DNA from: Galdieria partita
Taxonomy: Eukaryota; Rhodophyta; Bangiophyceae; Galdieriales; Galdieriaceae
Direction: 5' to 3'
NCBI GenBank assembly: GCA_025991245.1
Contig: BQMJ01000005.1
Span: forward strand, 62,001-126,000
DNA length: 64,000 nucleotides
Shown here: positions 57,175 through 64,000 of the stretch, piece by piece
Numbering within the stretch: the stretch's first letter is position 1
How the letters are laid out: each line of letters starts with the position of its first letter
Made by a program: the position numbers and the translations under genes
The notes under the pieces: generated by a model
Database searches by the model: none
Seen by the model: only the letters and a program-made list of their open reading frames with translations
Told to the model about the DNA's origin: nothing

Positions 57175-57603
57175 AAGCGTTTTGTAATAAAATCTGCTTT
57201 GCGTCCTCTAACAATACTTTAGAATCTTCCCATTCTTGGGACCCACGCAACGTTTCCAACTGAGTCTAGCGAGGGAGGGTGAGTCACTATCGCAGTTGGA
57301 GTATATACATACTTGTAACTTTTGCAAAGTTTCTACAGCTTCCGATAACCTCCTACAAGAGTCTGCTACCATTCTTTCGGTTTCTTCCAACACTTTTTGC
57401 TACAAAGTTTTTAAAGAGATACATAAATAAGACAGATATACGAACCCACTGCTTCACGGGTTGGTCTTGTGTGGCACGCTGGATTTGTTCCTTCATTTCG
57501 GCGTACTCTTTTTGATAAGCATACACATCTTTCATGGTTCTTGTTCACGATTGAGTAGGATATCACCCAAGAGGAATGAATATATACCTTTTGACGACTC
57601 CAT
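57140..57603 (-). CDS. TBCA: tubulin-binding cofactor A
   Basis: TBCA captures beta-tubulin released from the CCT chaperonin and protects it on the way to heterodimer assembly. Four short exons (57603-57588, 57528-57446, 57399-57313, 57265-57140; introns of 46-59 bp) give 103 aa, close to the family's 108. The protein is a three-helix bundle: DVYAYQKEYAEMKEQIQRA, then KVLEETERMVADSCRRLSEAVETLQKL (the conserved DCxRRL...L region). The third helix is EWEDSKVLLEDAKQIL. The first helix is short and lacks the usual IKTGVVKRL start, so an extra 5' exon is possible. The last 12 codons are antisense to the 3' coding end of the UBR gene (57140-57174), a 35-bp convergent coding overlap. Confidence 0.78.
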
Positions 57604-57688
57604 TTTGTATTTCCAACTGCCGACTGGGAGCCAGCATCGGGTGATGATTCAACTTTTTTTGGGGGCGCCAAAAAAGAAAAGCACCCCC

Positions 57689-58787
57689 CTATGCAGGGAT
57701 GGAGGTGACGTGGAAAGCGGTGGGTCTATATGTTTTGGGAAGTTGTTCGATCCATCGATAGGCACCTTGCATGCTTCTAGCCTTGTAAGGTTGAATATGT
57801 TAGGAACGCGTTACACACAAGTATTGTCTTACTTCTAAAACACCTTTGGAAGAAAGGGAATAGATAAAACCATCTCTTCCTACGCCTACACCTTTCACCA
57901 AAGAACCACCATCCACTTTGTATGTTTGAATAGGTTTGTTTTCACCCATCTTGTACAACTAGTATTGTTTTCAATATATCCGACGGTATCCAAACCAGAA
58001 ACTTACTCGCACGTAACCATCCATTCCACCAACCACAAACACATCGTTTGTCAACGCACATAAGCCAGTCAAACGACTGGGGTACTCCCACTGTTGAATG
58101 AGACCCGACTGTAAAGAATGGACAGCAAAGTTGGTTTGTGTCGCGATCATCCAGCCTTGCCCGTCCTTTGTCCAACGAACTATCATTGCTTCCTCCGGCA
58201 GTTCCTATTCGTCAAAGTTTATCCACAAACCACACCATATAGCGTTCACTTACGAGAGAGCAAACACTTTCACCGTTGGTCTTCCACAACTTGAGACACT
58301 TGTCTCTAGCGACAGAGAGACATATTTTTCCAGTTGGATGCAACGAAACCGAGTGGACGTTACCCATGTGACCCTTCAAGTACTTGGGTTTCGACCATCG
58401 AGCATACGGATAATAAAATACTTTTCCTTCTTCTCCGCCACCTAACAAACCCGTTTGTGGTTGAATATCCACCGAATTGACAGGAACTTGCAAGTCGTAT
58501 AAAGTGACCAACTACGCGCATAACGTTTGAATATCTGCCAACTCTTCAAGTGGTTTTGTTCTTACTTCTTGCAATTGGTCGAGTTGATACACTTTTATGG
58601 ATTCATCGACGCTCGCTGAAGCCAGTATTGGAAAGGAACCAGCAACACAGCGTATACTTTGTTCGTGTGCAGCATATGCGTAACGAAGGGTACAATGGGT
58701 TTGTGTGTTGTCTGTTGGCTGAAAACTTGTGTCGATATCGTAGCCGATCAAGAAGCCTTCACAAGTCCCTACGACCAAATGGTCCAT
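57689..58787 (-). CDS. PAK1IP1: MAK11/PAK1IP1-like WD40 protein
   Basis: MAK11 (PAK1IP1) is a nucleolar WD40 protein required for 60S ribosomal subunit maturation. Five exons (58787-58566, 58511-58254, 58204-58007, 57958-57833, 57781-57689) give 298 aa. Family features are the start HLVVGTCEGFLIGYDI and LASASVDESIKVYQL. A second-blade region GLLGGGEEGKVFYYPY precedes LKGHMGNVHSVSLHPTGKICLSVARDKCLKLW, the family's best block. MIVRWTKDGQGWMIAT and VFVVGGMDGYVR come next. The first intron (54 bp, GTAAGA...GTAG) keeps the same frame and ends in an in-frame TAG. If unspliced it would stop translation after 91 codons. It lacks the long Lys-rich tail of animal PAK1IP1. Only 26 bp separate it from the aminotransferase stop. 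Confidence 0.82.
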
Positions 58788-58813
58788 TTTCCAGGCAACG
58801 CTTTATTCCATCG

Positions 58814-60621
58814 CTAAGGATGATGGGGGACCAGTCTTTGTTTCGCTTCTTCTAACACTGCATCTTCTTTACAAAACGAGAATCGCACATATCGCGAACC
58901 CAATGGTTGGTGATGCCGACTATAAAACGCGCTAAAAGGAATAGCCGTCACACCCTTTTCCACTGCTTGCCATCGACAAAAGTTATAATCCACTGCCGTT
59001 TGTGTTCTTTGATCGACATCCAACAAGCCTCGTTTCCACCATTCCATGATAGCGGGTGGCATTTCATTCCGAATGTCTTGTATTTCGGAGATATCTATCA
59101 TAATAAAAAAGCTACCTTGAGGTTTCACTGGATGTAAACCTGCTTCTATCAAAGCTTGATAAAAATAGTCTCGTTTTCTTTGATACCGTTTTTTCAACCA
59201 TGCATAATAAGTTGGCTCGCTTTCGAACGGCTGAGTTGCTTGTTCCAGCGATGAAGCCACAGCTTGTTGTAGTGGCGTGGTCGTAGAAAAGACGATCCAT
59301 TGCTGTGACAACATCATCGGACGAATCAAATGCCAAGGTCCAATAGCCCAACTGAATGCAATTTCATGAAGACAACAATGGACTTGCTCATTCTTACCCA
59401 ATCTTCCATCCAGTCACTGAAAATGTTTTCCCTGCAGAATACACTGAAATAGTTCTTTCCCACATATTGTCTATCAACACACACATATCATTACATATAT
59501 CCACTTTCCCATTGGGTCCTCTCAACTTACCTATTGTTGCCATAGGAACATGAACTTCATCATCGTATACCAAATGTTGATAGACTTCATCACAAAGTAC
59601 CAAACAACGAGGAAAGTCTTGCAATACTTTGGCAATAGCTTGCAGTTCTTCTTTCTTAAATACTTTTCCAGTCTAACACCTTACCAACTATCATATCCAT
59701 CTCTACACAACTACTTACCGGATTATGTGGAGTATTCAAAATGAGCAACCTATCCAATAACAATACACATATAAATATTATTGTTCATAGAAAATAAATC
59801 AATAAAAATATTGTTTTACCTGGAACGCTCAGAAAGTACGCTTCGTAGTTCATCGTAATCTAAGCGCAAGTCACTAGCTGACAAGGGTTGACCTTCTTTG
59901 GGTTGCATATGAAGAGGTACCCATCGAGGAGTAGCACCTGCATACACTACAGCTCCAAAATAGATATCGAATGCAGGTTCAATAAAGATGACCTAAATAG
60001 CTGCATATAGGAAACATTATCATTGTTCTCCTATCTACAAAATACCTCGTCACCCGATTCAACAAAAGCTTGACATGCAAGAAATATAGCTTCCGATGCT
60101 CCAACTGTAACACATACTTCTTTAGTAGGATCAATCGACCTTGATATCATCATAACGTAAGCAGCTTGAAAACATCGGTGCTACGTTCCTTACCTTTGTA
60201 GTAGAGGTGCATAAGTCCTACTGATGGTAGATACCAAAGACTGTAAACCACTTGAACGTGCATATTGACTAAAATGGGGGTCAGAAGAGGCTTTTGAAGC
60301 AGCTTCCAAGACAAAAGGGGGTGGTTTCCAATCAGGAAAGCCTTGACCCAAGTTGATGGCGTTGCACAAAGAAGACAAAGGAGAAAACTCCAACCAAACA
60401 GAAGGCTCTTGAAACTGTTGTACACGCTTAGGCAGAGTATGAAAGTTCATTTTTTGCAAAAGAGAAACCAATAAACGTTGACTAGTGGGTCGTCTTTGTT
60501 CCCCTACAAAGCATTTTCCAATGACCCTTCTCATGAGTGGAACTGGCGATATAGTGAAAAGAACAACCTGTTGGAATGGTCTACTGATCAACTCTATCGT
60601 GTATGGAAGAAATAGAATCAT
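58814..60621 (-). CDS. class I/II PLP aminotransferase, kynurenine/glutamine-transaminase type
   Basis: Seven exons (60621-60194, 60139-60046, 59992-59820, 59749-59719, 59672-59531, 59470-59398, 59351-58814) give up to 492 aa. The ATG at 60449 would give a shorter cytosolic form, and the extra 57 residues look like a weak organelle presequence. The fold-type I landmarks are INLGQGFPDW, SSGLQSLVSTIS, VTVGASEAIFLAC and FIEPAFDIY. ILNTPHNPTGKVFKKEEL spans a 31-nt exon, VLCDEVYQHLVYD follows, and SVYSAGKTFSVTGWKIGWAIGP carries the Schiff-base Lys. RYVRFSFCKED carries the carboxylate-binding Arg. This set matches kynurenine aminotransferase/glutamine transaminase K and related methionine-cycle transaminases. 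Substrate cannot be fixed from sequence. Confidence 0.87.
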
Positions 60622-60705
60622 AAATAGAAGTCAATAGATATTCATCAACAATATGTCTTATAAATATTAGAAACATAGTCTCAATTTATCCATAAATAGT
60701 CGTCT

Positions 60706-62555
60706 TCATCTGTTATATTGTTGCATCTGAATACCTCCCAAATGACAACTCAATAAACTTTCCTCCTTGGACTCTTCAGAAACTTGATTGGATAGTATCA
60801 TCAATACAACTTGCCGAATGCTATTATTCTGTTGCAAGTGCTTATCCCAGTCTTCTTTATGAAACTGAATACTTGTTTCCAACCAAATAATTTCATTTTC
60901 CTTTGTCGCAGTTGGTCGTTGTGTTGCAATACAAGGAATCATTTGAAGTGCATCATAACTTGGGAAAAATGAAATATTTCCTGGAACTGCAATACATGGC
61001 TCGCTTTCCTTTCCTTCTCTACGAATTACAAAGCCAATCGTAAATACATTGGATTGCTCTCGAGATACTCTTAACCAATATCTCAAGTGGAAGATATCTT
61101 TCGTAATCCATATATCAGCTTCTGCAATTGTATGAGCAACCCAACCTCCTCCTTTCAACTTGCATTGAAATAAAAGACTGCAACCAGAGTTCCAGCTACA
61201 ATTATAATCTGTAGAGACATGAAAAGTATCTAAACAACAATGAGAAGAAGCGTAGAGATGTGACCTTGTATAAGAAGGCTGCAATTGTTGTTTACGAAGA
61301 TTGACGTAAGATTTGGATGCAACTTGTTGGCCTTCCACAAATGAGCAACTACCATAACCTGTTTCCCAGAATGTTTCTAACGGAAGCTCTACCCACAAAG
61401 GTCTAGGTGGAAAGACACTTCCAATAGATTGCTTATGCTCTTCCCAGAAACGAAACTGATTATCTTCCACATGACTACCACCACTCTCTTCAGATTCACA
61501 AGTCCAACCAAACGCAAACAAAGCAACACTCGTTCCCATTTGTTTGGCTACTTGTGCTGCTACATAACTTCGATAACCACCACCACCAAAAGTTCCTTAC
61601 AAAAATTAGTTTCGAAACTTCGATTGGCAATCACAAAACTACCTCTTCCAAATACATCAATGCCCGTATATACGTCATACTGTCTTCCATTTGATGCCAA
61701 TTGACTCAACCAAACATCATTGGGATGCCAATGATAGTTGGTAAAGATTCCATCACAACGTTCAAAAAAGTAATAATTTTGTTCGTTCAATCGATTCTGC
61801 CAACGTAAACGACCTTCTATTGTAACAGCGTCATACCAAAGTACCATTGCATGAGGTCCTATTTCATCCTTCATCATATCACATGTCTGCTTCAACAAAT
61901 CGCCAATCAACGCAACATATTGACGACTAGGCAAATGGATTTCAAAGTTAAAAAGCCAACCTTCAAAACCAAAAGTTTTTGCAATATGAACAAGCTGCCT
62001 TGCAACCCTATTTCTTTGACTTTCTTCCATAACAGCTAATACCAACTCGCGACACGCTTCTTCCCATTCAACAATAAAAGTGCCCAATACCAAAGTACCG
62101 TGTCGATGGGCCGATTCCACCCAACATACGGGAGGTATGGTAACTCTATGATGCGAGAAATACACAAATATATCCACATTACTTATACTGTGAGTTGAAT
62201 CCTCATAAGGAGGAAATGCAACTTACCCCTACAAAGTATGGGTGTTAGAATACGACATAAACCGAGAGACTTGTATATGACATACCCAATGTCGAAAAAC
62301 AAAAGCTTCTCTTCTGTTTGCCAGTAATTCAGCATCTTTTCCAGCTTTTCCATCCGGTTGTTTTTCATAGTTTAAGTAGCCTCCTTTGAAATCGTGGCAA
62401 GCTAAAACACGTTGCCGGGGCTCTAGCGCTCTAGCAATAGCATAGTCTGAGAGAGATACTTGAGAACATAACTTTTCTGCAACTTGTGAAGGATCCCAAT
62501 TCAACAGTTGTTCAACAGAACGCAATGGTTGACAAACGGCTGACGACAAATCCAT
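60706..62555 (-). CDS. ENGASE: GH85 endo-beta-N-acetylglucosaminidase (ENGase)
   Basis: ENGase cuts between the two core GlcNAc residues of free or misfolded N-glycans, normally in the cytosol. Exons 62555-62286, a proposed 2-nt exon 62228-62227, 62181-61601 and 61559-60706 give 568 aa. The GH85 landmarks are LACHDFKGGYLNYE, then HW joined to VDIFVYFSHHRVTIPP. SAHRHGTLVLGTFIVEW follows, and the catalytic segment FEGWLFNFE has the Asn-Glu pair. MVLWYDAVTIEGRLRWQNRLNE, GIFTNYHW and YDVYTGIDVFGRGS complete the barrel. After the barrel comes a beta-rich C-terminal region. No signal peptide is seen, in keeping with cytosolic ENGases. The ATG at 62555 could be preceded by another exon. Phase is restored only if two extra bases are included at the first junction. 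Confidence 0.85.
62227..62228 (-). other. candidate 2-nt microexon in ENGase
   Basis: On the minus strand the sequence TTTGTAG-GG-GTAAGT places a good acceptor and a strong donor two bases apart. The exon before ends HW in phase 0 (62286). The exon after starts at 62181 (or 62187) needing two bases to reach VDIFVYFSH. Inserting GG gives HWGNVDIF, matching HWxxVDIF of GH85 enzymes. Confidence 0.45.
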
Positions 62556-62808
62556 TCCAGATATCTCTATTTGGACTGACAAACTTGCAAACTTAGTTTC
62601 TTCCCCCTATTTGTCAATTATTTTCAAGGAATATCTTCGAAACCAAAATAGATTGTTGTTTGATCGTTGTTACAACCAACTGAGAATAGTCAGCAAAAAT
62701 ACGTTCACATGACTTTTCCATTTTTTATGGGTTTATCTAATTCCAAAACATACAGTTTACATCTTTCAAGCTTTGAATAGTGTTGATAGTAAGAATATCC
62801 AATTTGTG

Positions 62809-64000
62809 TCATTGAATTATATTGTTATGTCTTTGTTCAAATCGTTCCTTGTTAGACCACAGAATGATGGAATGATCATCGCTAGCTGAAGCAAATAGAA
62901 AAGGATCTTGGGGATTCCAATCAACGCAACTAACAGTAGCATGATGGCCATCCAAACGATACACCAAGTCTCCAGAGTCTCGAAACCATATATAAACACT
63001 ACTATCTTCACTCCCACTGACAACAAATACTTCACCCTGTCCACCAAATGTTGATCGAATCACAAAATTGATTTGTCTCTGACCGCGATAGTCTTGAACT
63101 ATTTTCTTTTTTCTCAAGTCCCATAAATGAATTTCAGCTTCTCCATCCGAATAATGGGAAGCACTTCTCATGGACATATTGACTAGTAAATAATGACCAT
63201 CTTTGGATAAACAAAGTGAAGTAATAGAAGCAATTTCTAATAAAGACGCCACTTCTAACTGAGTGCTGCGATCAAAAATCTGAATATATCTCTCAGCAAC
63301 TGCTATAATTTGGCTATCATCTGGAGTAACTGCCAGATCGGCAGTCTTTTTACTTCTATAAAAACATACTGGAGTAGTGGGATGTTCTCCAAAAAGGTCG
63401 TATTCATAAATATACTCATCTGGGCCACTCGTAATCAAACGACAACTATTCGATAACCAAGCACAAGAAGATACTATTTCTTTGTGATCACTCAGCTTCC
63501 ATTTACATATACCACTGAAAACTTCCCAAACCAAAACTGTATGATCATTGCTACAAGTTGCCAAATAACAATCATCTGGGCTCCAAGCTAAAAATGTAAT
63601 ATCATCTTCATGACCATTTAGTAACCAAACTACTCGCTCTCCTTGTATATAACCTCCTTCTGATAAAGTATCCATTCTATCAACATGAGACTCTGGCTGT
63701 TGTTCTCCATTTGTGGGATGAACCAAGCCATTGGTATGACCAGAATTCAATACTTCGGTAGAATAAACTTGCCTAGATTGATTGATAGAGTCAATCAACT
63801 GCTCTGCAGCAAATGAGATTTGTTCATCACTATATTTATCTAGACAATCCAAACGCCATATCAATACTATTCGGTCCTTCGATAATGACGCCAAATAACG
63901 ACCCGAATGAGAAAATGAAACAAACCAAACTTCATCCTTGTGTCCTCGAAGAGTTGCATATGCTAAATGGGGGACTCTTTCTGGACAATACTTCAAATCT
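62809..64000 (-). CDS. WDR26/GID7-like WD40 protein, 5' part outside the window
   Basis: The frame is open from the window end to a stop at 62809, about 395 codons, so this is the C-terminal propeller of a longer protein. Visible WD blades are LRGHKDEVWFVSFSHSGRYL, LNGHEDDITFLAWSPDDCYLA, LSDHKEIVSSCAWLSNSCRLI and GHYLLVNMSMRSA. EIHLWDLRKKKIVQDYRGQRQ is followed by GSEDSSVYIWFRDSGDLVYRLDGHHATVSCVDWNPQDP. The last two blocks are diagnostic for WDR26/Gid7, a subunit of the GID/CTLH ubiquitin ligase. In yeast that ligase degrades gluconeogenic enzymes. The LisH-CTLH domains expected at the N-terminus would lie beyond base 64000. No intron is seen in this part. WDR26 and Gid7 are not separable here. 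Confidence 0.85.
   Translation of the reverse strand, partial: DLKYCPERVPHLAYATLRGHKDEVWFVSFSHSGRYLASLSKDRIVLIWRLDCLDKYSDEQISFAAEQLIDSINQSRQVYSTEVLNSGHTNGLVHPTNGEQQPESHVDRMDTLSEGGYIQGERVVWLLNGHEDDITFLAWSPDDCYLATCSNDHTVLVWEVFSGICKWKLSDHKEIVSSCAWLSNSCRLITSGPDEYIYEYDLFGEHPTTPVCFYRSKKTADLAVTPDDSQIIAVAERYIQIFDRSTQLEVASLLEIASITSLCLSKDGHYLLVNMSMRSASHYSDGEAEIHLWDLRKKKIVQDYRGQRQINFVIRSTFGGQGEVFVVSGSEDSSVYIWFRDSGDLVYRLDGHHATVSCVDWNPQDPFLFASASDDHSIILWSNKERFEQRHNNIIQ

Noticed and set aside
58512-58520. In-frame TAG inside the MAK11 reading frame, suggesting a pseudogene
   Set aside because: It is the 3' end of a 54-bp GTAAGA...TAG intron. Removing the intron joins conserved WD40 sequence in phase.
1-64000. 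Transposons, LTR elements, virus-derived copies, CRISPR arrays or clustered defence genes
   Set aside because: No transposase, reverse transcriptase, integrase or capsid motif, no long terminal or direct repeats and no spaced repeat array could be seen. All long frames are explained by host genes.

Overview
This window is eukaryotic nuclear DNA, AT-rich and extremely gene-dense. Most likely it comes from a unicellular red alga of the Cyanidiophyceae, with Galdieria the best guess. That assignment is inference. It rests on very short GT-AG introns (nearly all 38-81 bp), intergenic gaps often under 100 bp, a plastid/cyanobacterial-type protein (DUF3110) in an otherwise ordinary eukaryotic gene set, and bacterial- or fungal-looking additions (xanthine phosphoribosyltransferase, GIT1-like MFS carrier). 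I recognise about 28 protein genes. I found no rRNA, convincing tRNA, CRISPR array, transposon or virus-derived element. Exon joins were worked out by hand from splice signals and reading phase; for every spliced gene described with exon coordinates the summed exons are divisible by three.

1-5.7 kb, all plus strand: CTR9 (Paf1 complex), an OS-9-like ER lectin, and an SLC25A39/40/MTM1-type mitochondrial carrier. 6-16.5 kb: USP36-like deubiquitinase (minus), cyclin H, a ChaN/Tiki-type protein, a small basic protein (minus), spliceosomal RED/IK, casein kinase 1 (minus), the NatC catalytic subunit NAA30 and a plastid DUF3110 protein (minus). 16.5-23.9 kb: an ABCG half-transporter, a xanthine phosphoribosyltransferase fused to an unrecognised N-terminal region, ABHD18, and a COQ1-type polyprenyl synthase (minus). 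23.9-26.9 kb is the loosest stretch, with one unresolved gene locus.

26.9-32.4 kb: a phosphate/glycerophosphodiester-type MFS carrier, then phosphatidylserine synthase, TRM6 and SGTA on the minus strand. 32.4-57.2 kb is mainly plus-strand and holds very large genes: CNOT1, NHP2, PSMG4, EDC4, MOT1/BTAF1 and a UBR1-type N-recognin. On the minus strand it also holds a BTB/T1 protein and a small candidate gene. 57.1-64 kb is a head-to-tail minus-strand run: WDR26/GID7-like (cut by the window end), GH85 ENGase, a class I aminotransferase, MAK11/PAK1IP1 and tubulin cofactor A.

The genes are mostly housekeeping and there is no obvious defence or biosynthetic island. Shared themes are mRNA turnover (CNOT1, EDC4), ubiquitin pathways (USP36, UBR, WDR26), N-glycan handling (OS-9, ENGase), transcription (CTR9, cyclin H, MOT1) and ribosome biogenesis (NHP2, MAK11). 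The most unusual signals are structural: a candidate 2-nt microexon in ENGase, coding sequences that overlap or nearly touch, and a 160-bp structured intron in CNOT1. The most unusual protein is the XPRT fusion.
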